Source of the DNA: a virus
Virus record (IMG/VR): IMGVR_UViG_3300031707_000061
Coordinates: 1 to 39,050 of that record
Direction: 5' to 3' (one strand)
Length of the DNA stretch: 39,050 nucleotides
A program made the position numbers and the translations under genes. The notes under the pieces were generated by a model that did not search any database, was not told the DNA's origin, and was given only the letters and a program-made list of their open reading frames with translations. This document shows positions 1 to 7,630 of this stretch, in pieces; the first letter of the stretch is position 1; every line of letters starts with the position of its first letter.

Positions 1-127
1 TTTAGGGGGAAAGGGGGGAGAGGGAAGAATGGTTGCCAACCTTCGGCGCAACCACGAAGGAGAAAAAAAATGAAACAAGCAAATTCCTATGATCTCAGGA
101 AGTACCTGAACGTGATGGATCTGCCGC
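1..127. repeat. Terminal overlap of circular contig (left copy)
   Basis: These 127 bases are identical to positions 38924-39050. An exact 127-base end overlap is the size of a common assembler k-mer, so I read it as a circular assembly of a circular or circularly permuted genome, not as a biological terminal repeat. It contains the leader and first codons of the beta-helix gene. Confidence 0.9.
31..62 (+). promoter_or_regulatory. Possible H-type pseudoknot over the Shine-Dalgarno of the beta-helix gene
   Basis: Two interleaved perfect stems are visible: GGTTGC (31-36) with GCAACC (48-53), and CCTTCG (40-45) with CGAAGG (55-60). The 3' arm of the second stem overlaps the Shine-Dalgarno GAAGGAG (56-62) of the ATG at 70. 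Folding could therefore limit translation. The sequence complementarity is direct; the regulatory role is inference. Confidence 0.5.
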
Positions 128-1038
128 ATGGACCGAAGAGCAAGACGTATCTGGTCGATGCCATAACCGGCAGTGACAGCAATACGGGCACGAACCTGGA
201 TCAACCCTTACTGACGCTCGCGGCAGCCGAGGATAAATGCGTCGGCGATCAAAACGACGCGGTGCTGATCCTCGGTGGAGCAACCCAAAACAACCTGGCC
301 GCTGCCCTGGCGTGGGACAAGAGCTACACCCACCTGATCGGCCTGACAGGCGATCTGCCGGGAGTGGGCCAGCGCGCCCGCATCACCAGCGCCACGGATG
401 CCGCCATTGGCGTGACAATCACATTGTCCGGCAACGGCTGCATCTTCAAGAACCTGAACATCCAGAACGAAAACGTGGCAGCCGCCGATTCAGGCGCCCT
501 GCTCGTGGCGGGGATGCGCAACTATTTCAAGAACGTCTTCATCTCCGGGATGATCAGTGCGGTCCCGGCGGCGCGGGCGGCTGCGTATTCCTGCACGGTG
601 ACGGGTCCGGAGAATTACTTCGAGCGCTGCGCGATCGGCGTCTCGACCATCGAACGCACGGCGCACAATGCCGAGCTGATCCTTTCCGGGTCCAACTGCA
701 AGCGCAACCACTTCCGGAAGACCCAATTCCTGTCGCAGTCAGTGGACCCCGGCAAAGTGCTGGCGCGCATCGCGGCCGGCACCCAACTCTGGCAACTGGA
801 GTTCGAGGACTGCCTGTGGTGGAACCTGGCAATGAACTCGGGCGCCGGTGAAGGCGGGACGTGCATCACTTACGCGCTGGAAGACGGCGCAACGATGTAC
901 CACCAGATCCTGCTGAGCGGACTCAACACGGCCGTGGGCTGCACAAAATTCACCAACGTGGCGACATACGTCTTCACGCACGGAGCCGCGGTTGGCGGAG
1001 CTGTAGCGCCGATCGCCCTGAACAACCTTACCACCTAG
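70..1038 (+). CDS. Right-handed beta-helix (pectate-lyase-like) virion protein
   Basis: This 322-residue protein has the texture of a parallel beta-helix: repeated short strands with Asn- and Gly-rich turns, for example the stretch around residues 115-160 with 'GCIFKNLNIQNENV' and 'NYFKNVFISG', and 'NYFERCAIG' near 180. An early segment resembles 'DAITGSDSNTGTNLDQPLLTL', the start of many DUF1565-like beta-helix proteins. No signal peptide is visible. On the circular genome it follows the capsid protein and the small 38391-38837 protein, so it is probably a head decoration or tail-fibre-type structural protein. The start is ATG with SD GAAGGAG seven bases upstream. The exact virion location is unknown. 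Confidence 0.7.
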   Translation: MKQANSYDLRKYLNVMDLPHGPKSKTYLVDAITGSDSNTGTNLDQPLLTLAAAEDKCVGDQNDAVLILGGATQNNLAAALAWDKSYTHLIGLTGDLPGVGQRARITSATDAAIGVTITLSGNGCIFKNLNIQNENVAAADSGALLVAGMRNYFKNVFISGMISAVPAARAAAYSCTVTGPENYFERCAIGVSTIERTAHNAELILSGSNCKRNHFRKTQFLSQSVDPGKVLARIAAGTQLWQLEFEDCLWWNLAMNSGAGEGGTCITYALEDGATMYHQILLSGLNTAVGCTKFTNVATYVFTHGAAVGGAVAPIALNNLTT

Positions 1039-1041
1039 CCC

Positions 1042-1104
1042 CATCCTCCGACCCCCCTCCAACTCCCCCCATTTTACAGAACAAAAATGGGGGGAGAGGA
1101 TGGA
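1042..1104. repeat. G/C-rich palindrome, family A
   Basis: A C-rich arm ending CCCCCCATTTT (1065-1075) pairs with AAAAATGGGGGG (1083-1094). It belongs to a dispersed family with CCCC..CCATTTG / CAAATGG..GGGG arms. It lies between two CDS, and its G-rich arm leads into the next ribosome binding region. Confidence 0.8.
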
Positions 1105-1128
1105 GACGGGAGACGAAAGAGGTGAACT

Positions 1129-1506
1129 ATGGCATGTAAACGTTTCGAAGTTTCGATCACCACGAATTCCAGTGGCGACGGGACCGGCTACACCCCGGTC
1201 TTTTCCGGGCGCATCTCGCAGATCCGCTACGTCAAACCTGGCAGCGGCGGGTATTCGGATGGCGTGGATTTCACCATCACGCTGGAGGCCACTGGCGAGA
1301 CCGTCTGGGCCGAGGATAACGTCAATGCTTCGGCCACACGTGCGCCGCGCCAGGCCACGCACAGCACTGCCGGAGTGGCTGCCCTGTATGCCGGCAGCGG
1401 AACCGCGGTCAATGACAAGATCGTGGCGGCCGCCGACCGGGTCAAGATCGTGGTAGCCGCGGGCGGCAGCGTCCTGACCGGTACGTTCCACGTGATGGTC
1501 GAATAA
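1129..1506 (+). CDS. Small structural protein in the head/tail-fibre region
   Basis: A 125-residue protein with no recognised catalytic motif. It is rich in alternating beta-strand patterns ('FEVSITTNSSGDGTGYTPVFSGRI', 'VDFTITLEATGETVW') and ends in a strand-rich 'KIVVAAGGSVLTGTFHVMVE'. This resembles small beta-sandwich structural proteins encoded next to capsid genes. The 38391-38837 protein has a comparable overall design (N-terminal strands, small-residue-rich centre), and the two may be related decoration-type proteins. ATG is preceded by AGAGGTGAACT. A structural role is inferred from position and composition. Confidence 0.65.
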   Translation: MACKRFEVSITTNSSGDGTGYTPVFSGRISQIRYVKPGSGGYSDGVDFTITLEATGETVWAEDNVNASATRAPRQATHSTAGVAALYAGSGTAVNDKIVAAADRVKIVVAAGGSVLTGTFHVMVE

Positions 1507-1536
1507 GCCTCGCCCCCATCCCTGCCCCACCCCCTG

Positions 1537-1573
1537 CCCCTCCCCATTTGGAAGAACGACAAATGGAGAGGGG
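1537..1573. repeat. G/C-rich palindrome, family A
   Basis: CCCCTCCCCATTTG (1537-1550) faces CAAATGGAGAGGGG (1560-1573) with a 9-base loop and one mismatch. It lies just upstream of the GGAGAAGAAAATC leader of the next gene. Confidence 0.85.
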
Positions 1574-1592
1574 AGAGAAGGAGAAGAAAATC

Positions 1593-1850
1593 ATGAAAAT
1601 CACCATGCGCACGCTGTCTGCCGGGCCGGCAGGTATCCTGGAGGCCGGCAAGACCTACGAAGTCGAAGACAGGTTCGCCAGGGCGCTCGTCGGAGGCGGA
1701 TATGCCGTCCCGGCCGGGAAACCCATTCCGGCTGCTGCTCCGGCTATCGAAGTTCCGGCTGAGGTCGAAACCGCCGTGGCCGCCCCGGCACCGGAGAAAG
1801 CGGTCTCGCCGCGCGGCAAGGCTCTCAAGGGCCGCTCCAGAAAAGGATGA
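1593..1850 (+). CDS. Small hypothetical protein with Ala/Pro-rich tail
   Basis: An 85-residue protein. Its N-terminal half ('MKITMRTLSAGPAGILEAGKTYEVEDRFARALVGGGYA') matches a pattern common in short phage head-tail proteins, where a beta-hairpin reads 'G....G..Y.V....A..LV..G.A'. The C-terminal half is an Ala/Pro/Glu-rich, probably disordered tail ending in basic residues. The ATG at 1593 has the good SD GGAGAAGAAAATC. An upstream in-frame ATG at 1548 would translate the palindrome and was rejected. The 7631-7885 protein has a similar opening design. Function unknown. Confidence 0.7.
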   Translation: MKITMRTLSAGPAGILEAGKTYEVEDRFARALVGGGYAVPAGKPIPAAAPAIEVPAEVETAVAAPAPEKAVSPRGKALKGRSRKG

Positions 1851-1937
1851 CAATGCGGGTGGTCTGACACTGGTAAGGATGGCCTAAGGCTTATTGCTGA
1901 TCGCCATCGCCACCCGCCCAGGCCCCGCCTCACCCTA

Positions 1938-1973
1938 CCCTCTCCATTTGCTAAAACTGCAAATGGAGAGGGG
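1938..1973. repeat. G/C-rich palindrome, family A
   Basis: CCCTCTCCATTTG (1938-1950) pairs perfectly with CAAATGGAGAGGG (1960-1972), with a 9-base loop. The 139-base gap 1851-1989 holds this element and the leader of the next gene; I see nothing else in it. Confidence 0.85.
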
Positions 1974-1989
1974 AAAAAGCAAGGATTGA

Positions 1990-3315
1990 ATGGCAAATTG
2001 GGTTGTTGATTTTCTAACGCGTAATCCTGACATGGCTGCTTTGCCGATTGCGATGCGGGCGAAGCACTCTATCCATTTCAAGCTCAATGCCAGGGAAAAT
2101 ATAGGGCAATTTGTTGGCGCGCCCTGTCACTTTCAGGATACCGATGGTCTGTGGAAGCCGCTGGACACAAAACTAATTGCCATCGGTTCAGAGTACGGTG
2201 CACCCGGGCTGAGAACGCGCTTATCTAAAAACGGCCTGGTGCGCGTGGACGGGGGCACATACTCGCACAGAAGCACACGAATTGGAATTCTCGATCCGAC
2301 CACCAAGGCATTCTTGGCAATCAAAACCATTCCGAACGGATTGATTTCAGGCGACCAGATCATTGCCGAGAGCGGGGTGTGGAAGCGCGTGCTCACTCTG
2401 ACCGAAACCGGCCTGCGTGAAGAGATCGTTATCTCGGCGCTCCCAACTGGCACAGGCGCGGGGGCTGGCGACTGGCTGGTGTTGGAGACGGCCATCTCCG
2501 GAGTCTCGTTCCCCGATGGTTGGCTGGCTGATTTCAGTGCGGATGGCTTTATGTTCCCACCCCCGCGCACAACTGACGCGAATGGGGATGAGGCCAACTG
2601 CAAACGGTATGCACGAACAGTTGGGGGAGTTCAATATATCTACACCGGCGTTCCGGTCTCATGGCTGGCAGATGCAGTTTATCCGGTGACGATTGATCCT
2701 GATTTTGTAGTAGATGCGGCAGATGGAGTTATCTATGGCAATAATTCTATTTATGCTACTGCACGGAGTACATCTGATGGTTTTTACATTACAAATACTG
2801 CATATAATTTTGGTCAGCAAACCGGTTATACCATTAGACGTGTCTTTTTAAAATTTGATACCAGTGCGATTGGTTCCGAGGCCACTGTAACACAAGTTAA
2901 TTTAAAATTGACATGTGAGGCAGATTCATCTGTAGATGATTTTGATGTTCAGATCGTGAAACAGGATTGGAGCGCGCAAGATCCGATTGCGGCTGGAAAC
3001 CGAGAAGCCGCCTATGATAATTGCCGCGCCGGAACCGCAGATGACAATATCTGGCGCAATACCAACGGCATGTCCATCAACACTCAATATGCCAGCGGTA
3101 ATCTTGCAACCGCGTGGGTGAATAAAACTGGAAATACCTATTATAGTTTGCGCAGCTTCGAAGATTTCAATAATTCAGCGCCCATCAATAATGAATATAT
3201 ATCTATTTATGCACAAGAAATTGGTACTCCTGCCTACCGCCCCATCCTGACGGTGGTGTATACAACAACAGTAATTCCCATATTTATGGCTCAATATAGG
3301 CAACGTTGGAATTAG
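1990..3315 (+). CDS. Tail/adhesin-like protein with C-terminal DNRLRE-like beta domain
   Basis: A 441-residue protein. Residues 1-240 form a beta-rich region ending in 'YPVTIDPDFVV', a motif typical of the linker before DNRLRE/CBM-like domains in secreted proteins. Residues about 240-430 carry 'RVFLKFDTSAI..EATVTQVNLKLTC', the hallmark of the DNRLRE fold, and end near 'AYRPILTVVYTT'. The role is probably an exposed virion fibre or adhesin that contacts the host surface. Base composition changes sharply near 2697: the DNA for the C-terminal domain is AT-rich and its codons differ from the GC-rich N-terminal part. This points to domain acquisition. The last residues 'IPIFMAQYRQRWN' may be a short chaperone-type tail. 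Confidence 0.7.
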   Translation: MANWVVDFLTRNPDMAALPIAMRAKHSIHFKLNARENIGQFVGAPCHFQDTDGLWKPLDTKLIAIGSEYGAPGLRTRLSKNGLVRVDGGTYSHRSTRIGILDPTTKAFLAIKTIPNGLISGDQIIAESGVWKRVLTLTETGLREEIVISALPTGTGAGAGDWLVLETAISGVSFPDGWLADFSADGFMFPPPRTTDANGDEANCKRYARTVGGVQYIYTGVPVSWLADAVYPVTIDPDFVVDAADGVIYGNNSIYATARSTSDGFYITNTAYNFGQQTGYTIRRVFLKFDTSAIGSEATVTQVNLKLTCEADSSVDDFDVQIVKQDWSAQDPIAAGNREAAYDNCRAGTADDNIWRNTNGMSINTQYASGNLATAWVNKTGNTYYSLRSFEDFNNSAPINNEYISIYAQEIGTPAYRPILTVVYTTTVIPIFMAQYRQRWN

Positions 3316-3330
3316 TAAGTGAGGTAAATT

Positions 3331-5334
3331 GTGCGCTATTTAAGGACAAACACAGCGACCAGAATCACAGTCGGGCCCTTCCTCGACCAGGCGGATGGAA
3401 TTACCCCGGAGGTTGCCCTCACCGTCACGAGCGAGAAACTGACCTTCATGGTGGACACGGCGGGCGTTCCGACGTTGATACTCGACGCCGCTCCCACCGC
3501 TTCGGGCGGCGCCAACGACATGGTGCATGTAACCAACGACGATTCTGGTTTCTACGACCTGGAACTCGCCGCCGCAGATGTGAACTACCTCGGACGCGCC
3601 ATGCTCAGCCTGAACAACGTGGCTGCGCACTGCCCCGTGTTCCACGAATTTATGATTCTTCCGGCGGTTATCTATGATGCTATGGTATTGGGAACCGACT
3701 TATTCGACGTGAGCATGACGCAGTTATTGGGGACGGCGGTATCCACGCCCGCAACGGCCGGCATTATGGACGTCAATACGATCAAGGTGGGCAATACAGC
3801 ACAGACTGCCGGAGATGTACCCGCGTTGGTGACAACGGTAGACACGGTTGTAGATGCGGTCAAGGCCAAGACCGACAATTTGCCGACTGCCCCCGCGGAT
3901 GACACGAGTATTGACACTCAACTGGCCACAATTGCGGGTTACCTGGACACGGAAATTGCAGCCATTCTCGCGGCAGTGGATACTGAAGTTGCGGCGATCA
4001 AGGCAAAGACAGACAATCTGCCCGCGGCTCCGGCTGACGACACAAGCATCGATACTCAGTTGGCCACAATTGCGGGTTACCTGGACACGGAAATTGCAGC
4101 CATTCTCGCGGCAGTGGATACTGAAGTTGCAGCGATCAAGGCCAAGACAGACAATCTGCCTGCTGCCCCTGCGGACGACACGAGCATCGACACTCAATTA
4201 GGGACAATTGCGGGTTACCTGGACACGGAAGTTGCTGCGATCAAAGCCAAGACGGACAACCTACCGGCTGCTCCCGCTGCCACGGGAGATATTCCAACCG
4301 CTGCGGTTGTTGCGGATGCAGTTTGGGATGAGGTCAAATCAGGGCATGTAGGAGCTACCACCTTTGGCGACCTGGCTACTGACGTGGATGCGGTCAATGC
4401 AAAGACCACGAATCTACCCGCTGCCCCTGCGGATGACACCAGCATCGATACTCAGCTTGGAACGATTGCGGGTTACCTGGACACCGAGGTTGCTGCGATC
4501 AAGGCCAAGACCGATAACCTGCCTGCTGCCCCAGCGGATGACACGAGCATTGATAGCCAGCTTGCTGCGATCGCAGGGTATATTGATACCGAGGTGGCGG
4601 CAATCCTGGCAGCTGTAGATACGGAAGTGGCAGCGATCAAGGCCAAGACAGACAATCTGCCTGCAGCTCCAGCAGATGACACCAGCATCGATACTCAATT
4701 GGCAACGATTGCGGGTTACCTGGACACCGAAGTGGCTGCGATCAAGGCAGTAACAGATAAGGTGGATACTGGCCTTGTACTTGATGGTGCGGTTTATCAA
4801 TTTACCGCCAATGCCCTGGAATTGGCTCCTACTGGCGGAAGTGCGCCAACAGTTGGGCAAATAGCAGATGCGGTTTGGGATGAAGATGTGGATACAAGTC
4901 ACCAGACTGCCGGAACAGCAGGCAAGAAACTAGACGATGCCGGTGCGGCTGCCGATCCCTGGGCAACGGCACTACCGGGGTCTTATGGCGCAGGCACGGC
5001 TGGAAAGATAATCGGCGACAGTGCAGATATCCCGACAGCGGCGGAGATCGATACGCAACTCTCCGGCGTGCACGGCTCCGGGCGCTGGGGAGGCGGGAAT
5101 GGCGGCGACAAATCGCTGGTCTATACGCTCACCAACAGCGCTACGAACGAGGCCGTGGAAGGTGCGACGGTCGAGCTGTATGCCTCGGCGGCCAGGACCG
5201 GCGAACCGATCGACCAGCAGATCACCGACGTGCTGGGCCAGGCGACATTCAACAACCTGGTGGCGGGGACATATTATTTGAAGATCATCAAGGCGGGCTT
5301 CAGTACAGCGACGGACGTGGAGGTAGTGGCATGA
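3331..5334 (+). CDS. Repeat-containing tail fibre / baseplate protein
   Basis: A 667-residue protein. Residues 1-120 form a beta-sandwich-like head resembling N-terminal domains of phage fibre and baseplate upper proteins ('VTSEKLTFMVDTAGVPTLIL', 'DDSGFYDLELAAADV'). Residues about 175-480 hold tandem coiled-coil repeats of 35 or 46 residues built on 'KAKTDNLPAAPADDTSIDTQL' and 'GYLDTEVAAI'. Residues about 590-667 form a carboxypeptidase-regulatory/prealbumin-like beta domain ('VEGATVELYASAARTG', 'ADV..TFNNLVAGTYYLKI' type). The start is GTG with SD GTGAGG. The stop overlaps the next gene's ATG (ATGA), so the two are translationally coupled. Host contact is inferred from architecture. Confidence 0.75.
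   Translation: MRYLRTNTATRITVGPFLDQADGITPEVALTVTSEKLTFMVDTAGVPTLILDAAPTASGGANDMVHVTNDDSGFYDLELAAADVNYLGRAMLSLNNVAAHCPVFHEFMILPAVIYDAMVLGTDLFDVSMTQLLGTAVSTPATAGIMDVNTIKVGNTAQTAGDVPALVTTVDTVVDAVKAKTDNLPTAPADDTSIDTQLATIAGYLDTEIAAILAAVDTEVAAIKAKTDNLPAAPADDTSIDTQLATIAGYLDTEIAAILAAVDTEVAAIKAKTDNLPAAPADDTSIDTQLGTIAGYLDTEVAAIKAKTDNLPAAPAATGDIPTAAVVADAVWDEVKSGHVGATTFGDLATDVDAVNAKTTNLPAAPADDTSIDTQLGTIAGYLDTEVAAIKAKTDNLPAAPADDTSIDSQLAAIAGYIDTEVAAILAAVDTEVAAIKAKTDNLPAAPADDTSIDTQLATIAGYLDTEVAAIKAVTDKVDTGLVLDGAVYQFTANALELAPTGGSAPTVGQIADAVWDEDVDTSHQTAGTAGKKLDDAGAAADPWATALPGSYGAGTAGKIIGDSADIPTAAEIDTQLSGVHGSGRWGGGNGGDKSLVYTLTNSATNEAVEGATVELYASAARTGEPIDQQITDVLGQATFNNLVAGTYYLKIIKAGFSTATDVEVVA
3862..4758 (+). 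repeat. Tandem coding repeats (35/46-residue units)
   Basis: Seven units are visible. Three carry an extra 11-residue insert 'LAAVDTEVAAI', giving 46 residues; three are 35 residues; one is interrupted by a divergent block ('AVVADAVWDEVKSGHVG...'). DNA copies are close to identical in places, for example around 3950-4000 and 4080-4130, so unequal recombination could change the repeat number. Confidence 0.9.
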
Positions 5335-6413
5335 GTACAGGCAGCGGCACGATTTCCCCCATCACCCCGACGCCCACGCCTGCGGCGACGGCAGCCGGGT
5401 ATGCGCAGATTTTCTGCACCATCAACGATCTGCTCAACGACCCGCAGCCGCCTGCCGGGGACGTTGCGATCCTTTTCAAGGAAATTCGGGCCGCCAGCCA
5501 GGTCATCCAACAAGAGATCGGCGAGTTCATCCCGATGAGCATGACCCGCAAATTCACTGGGAAAGGGCGGAGACGACTATTTATCCCGCCCGTGTTGGGC
5601 GTAACCGGGCTGGTCAACGACGAGGATACCATCCTGTCCACAGATTACATCCTGCAGCCGAATAACCGCTTCTGGCCGCATGGTCCCTACACGTGTCTCG
5701 AAGTGGATCCGGATGCTGCCGTCCTGAGCGCCTTTGCCGATGAACAGGAGGGCGTGGAGATCACCGGGCGCTGGGGCCTGTACGAAGAGACCGAAGACAC
5801 CGGCGCCACACTGGCCGCACTGCAAACCGACAGCGCCGTCAGCCTGACGGTCAGCAACGGGGCGAAGCTCTCGCCCGGCGCGGTGCTGCTGATCGGCAGC
5901 GAGCAGGAGCTGATCAGCGGCTATGATACGCCGGTGACGGCCGTCACCACGCTCAACGGCACGCTCGATCTCACGCAGGAGACCATCATCCTGACCAACG
6001 GAGCGCTGGTCAATATCGGCGAGATCCTGCGCATCGGCGTCGAGCAGATGCGCGTCCTGGATATATCCACGCACACGCTCTACGTCCAGCGGCACTGGAA
6101 CAAGACCCTCGGCGCCGCCCACACCACCGGCGCCAGCGTGGACGTCTACCGGAAGTTCGTTGTGGCACGCGGCGCCAACGGCACCACCGCCGCCGCGCAC
6201 GCTGTGAGCGCAGCCATCAGCCGCTACCTGGTGCCGGCCGACGTGCTGTTCTTGTGCAAGGAGATCGCCACTCTGATGCTGAATAAGGCTGGAACCGGCT
6301 ACGCCGGCAAGACCGGCAACGAACAGACCGGGCAGGTTTACTATAACGACGCCTTCCCGCGCTACGACCTGGAGCGCGTGCGGGAACATTACGCGATCAG
6401 GACGGTGCGATAA
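5331..6413 (+). CDS. Head-tail connector-like protein with inserted beta domain
   Basis: A 360-residue protein. The N-terminal part ('CTINDLLND', 'LFKEIRAASQVIQQEIG') and the C-terminal part ('AISRYLVPADVLFLCKEIATLMLNKAGT...VYYNDAFPRYDLERVREHY') look like the helices of the HK97 gp6 / Phage_connect family, which forms the ring below the portal. Between them lies a roughly 200-residue beta-rich insertion with 'GAVLLIGSEQELIS' and 'GEILRIGVEQMRVL', two similar halves that suggest a duplicated small beta domain exposed on the neck. The length is well over twice the usual ~100-150 residues of the family. It overlaps the upstream fibre gene by ATGA. Confidence 0.65.
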   Translation: MSTGSGTISPITPTPTPAATAAGYAQIFCTINDLLNDPQPPAGDVAILFKEIRAASQVIQQEIGEFIPMSMTRKFTGKGRRRLFIPPVLGVTGLVNDEDTILSTDYILQPNNRFWPHGPYTCLEVDPDAAVLSAFADEQEGVEITGRWGLYEETEDTGATLAALQTDSAVSLTVSNGAKLSPGAVLLIGSEQELISGYDTPVTAVTTLNGTLDLTQETIILTNGALVNIGEILRIGVEQMRVLDISTHTLYVQRHWNKTLGAAHTTGASVDVYRKFVVARGANGTTAAAHAVSAAISRYLVPADVLFLCKEIATLMLNKAGTGYAGKTGNEQTGQVYYNDAFPRYDLERVREHYAIRTVR

Positions 6414-6417
6414 GCAG

Positions 6418-6475
6418 GGCGAAATGGTTGCCAAAAACGCAACCACTTTGAATTTCGCCATACATTTCGCCATAC
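6418..6475 (+). promoter_or_regulatory. Nested hairpin plus 12-base tandem repeat in leader
   Basis: GGCGAAAT (6418-6425) pairs with ATTTCGCC (6452-6459), and inside it GGTTGC (6426-6431) pairs with GCAACC (6439-6444). The 3' arm belongs to a perfect 12-base tandem repeat ATTTCGCCATAC (6452-6463, 6464-6475), so either copy could close the hairpin. The GGTTGC/GCAACC stem is shared with the leader at 31-53. It sits just before the SD of the gene at 6488. Confidence 0.7.
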
Positions 6476-6487
6476 AAGGAAATCGAG

Positions 6488-7018
6488 ATGGCCATCAAAT
6501 ACGAATTTATCGGCAGTGAAGCGCTGCAGCGGCAGATCGAACTCTTGAAATATTACCCGGAGATCGCTACCAAATATTTTCGCCCGGCGATGGAGCAGGT
6601 AGTCAGCGGAGTAAAAGAGCGCATCCGTGGAAACGTTCCCATACGGACCGGGTTCGCCTCAGATACTCTTATGTCGAAAGTCGTGGGCAAAGGGATGAAT
6701 TTAACGGGATACGTTGGGTGGGGTGGTGCGGGCATCGCAATACAAGATGCCCAAGGGCTAACGCGTAAAACGACCGCCTGGTATATGAACATTGTCGAGT
6801 ATGGATCACCCCCGCATGAAATAAAAGCACGCAAGGCAAGAACATTGGGCTTTGGATTCAGATCCGAATTTGCGACAATATTTGGATCGAAGGTCAACCA
6901 TCCCGGTTTTTCGGGCAGGTTTATTTTGCGATCTGCTTTTGAAGCCAGCGGCGCTGATATAGACAATATTTTCGGCTCCGCCGCCGGGCAGGTGGTCGAG
7001 GAGTTGGCTAGGCCATGA
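6488..7018 (+). CDS. HK97 gp10-like head-tail / tail component
   Basis: A 176-residue protein. The middle contains 'GNVPIRTGFASDTLMSKV', the 'P..TG.L..S' signature of the HK97_gp10 family, preceded by a helix 'FRPAMEQVVSGVKERIRG' and followed by 'YMNIVEYGSPPHEIKARKARTLGFG' and a C-terminal 'GFSGRFILRSAFEAS' segment. Family members act at the head-tail joint and help complete the tail. Its position between the connector and the tail terminator fits. It is translated from ATG with SD AAGGAAATCG. The following gene starts 13 bases after the stop. Confidence 0.8.
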   Translation: MAIKYEFIGSEALQRQIELLKYYPEIATKYFRPAMEQVVSGVKERIRGNVPIRTGFASDTLMSKVVGKGMNLTGYVGWGGAGIAIQDAQGLTRKTTAWYMNIVEYGSPPHEIKARKARTLGFGFRSEFATIFGSKVNHPGFSGRFILRSAFEASGADIDNIFGSAAGQVVEELARP

Positions 7019-7031
7019 TGGAGAAACTACC

Positions 7032-7505
7032 ATGACAGACACCAGGTCGATCGAACTGTGGCTCGATGTACTAAATTCCGTGTTTGCCTTCGAATACGGG
7101 CGCGGGCAAGTAGTGCGGACGCCCAACTGCGTTTCGAAGAACGAATTCCCCGAAGCGCTTAGCCTGGCTGACGGTCCGGTTGCGCTTTCATGGCCGTTGA
7201 CAGTCAAAGCCACATACGGGGCGGCCTCTTCGTCCATCCCTACGGTCCTGATCTGGAGCGGTGAGACCGAGCTGCACCTGACGCCGGATATAAAAAAGAC
7301 CAACCTATCCTTCATCCTGCCGTTCTTTGGTAGGATCCTGGCGGCTGCAAAAGCTAACCTGACCCTGGGAGGTTTGGTGCAACATTTTTTACTCGATGAA
7401 GAGAATGCGATGTCACTGGATATCCTGCAATACGGGAACGAAGCGCCCCATCATGGGATCGTCATTCATTGGGAAGTGAAGCAGAACTTGAGCGGGCAGA
7501 TATAA
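7032..7505 (+). CDS. Probable tail terminator / tail completion protein
   Basis: A 157-residue protein without a clear sequence signature. Its order (after a gp10-like protein, before the tail tube) is that of the tail terminator in HK97-like phages, which caps the tube and joins it to the head. Predicted features are an N-terminal helix ('IELWLDVLNSVFAFEYG'), a beta-rich centre and a C-terminal strand ('HHGIVIHWEVKQNL'). SD GGAGAAACTACC precedes ATG. The assignment rests on synteny. Confidence 0.55.
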   Translation: MTDTRSIELWLDVLNSVFAFEYGRGQVVRTPNCVSKNEFPEALSLADGPVALSWPLTVKATYGAASSSIPTVLIWSGETELHLTPDIKKTNLSFILPFFGRILAAAKANLTLGGLVQHFLLDEENAMSLDILQYGNEAPHHGIVIHWEVKQNLSGQI

Positions 7506-7506
7506 A

Positions 7507-7561
7507 CTTCGGCGCCTCGTGGCGCCGAAGCAGCCGATAGCGGCTTGAAGCCGCCTCGGCT
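7507..7561. repeat. Double hairpin, family B
   Basis: A perfect 10-base stem CTTCGGCGCC (7507-7516) / GGCGCCGAAG (7521-7530) is followed by AGCCG..CGGCT enclosing GCGGCTT/AAGCCGC (7540-7554). The same two-hairpin element occurs at 37042-37097, and a fragment (GCCGCCTCGGCTAG) lies near 7861. It may also act as an RNA stabiliser or attenuator; it has no T-tract. Confidence 0.85.
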
Positions 7562-7576
7562 AGCCTCATCCCCCGG

Positions 7577-7613
7577 CCCCTTCCCCCAAATGCTGCGCAT
7601 TCAGGGGAAGGGG
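7577..7613. repeat. G/C-rich palindrome, family A
   Basis: CCCCTTCCCC (7577-7586) pairs with GGGGAAGGGG (7604-7613). It stands directly behind the family B element, so the two repeat families are adjacent here. Confidence 0.8.
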
Positions 7614-7630
7614 AGAAGAAGGAAAAAACT

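Noticed and set aside
1-127. Biological direct terminal repeat of a linear phage
   Set aside because: The length is exactly 127, a usual k-mer value, and the break falls inside a gene leader; a circular assembly is simpler.
1548-1592. Upstream ATG start for the 1593-1850 gene
   Set aside because: It would translate the family A palindrome arm; ATG 1593 has the SD.
3862-4758. DNA repeats as possible CRISPR or origin iterons
   Set aside because: They are in-frame protein repeats of a fibre gene with normal codon structure.
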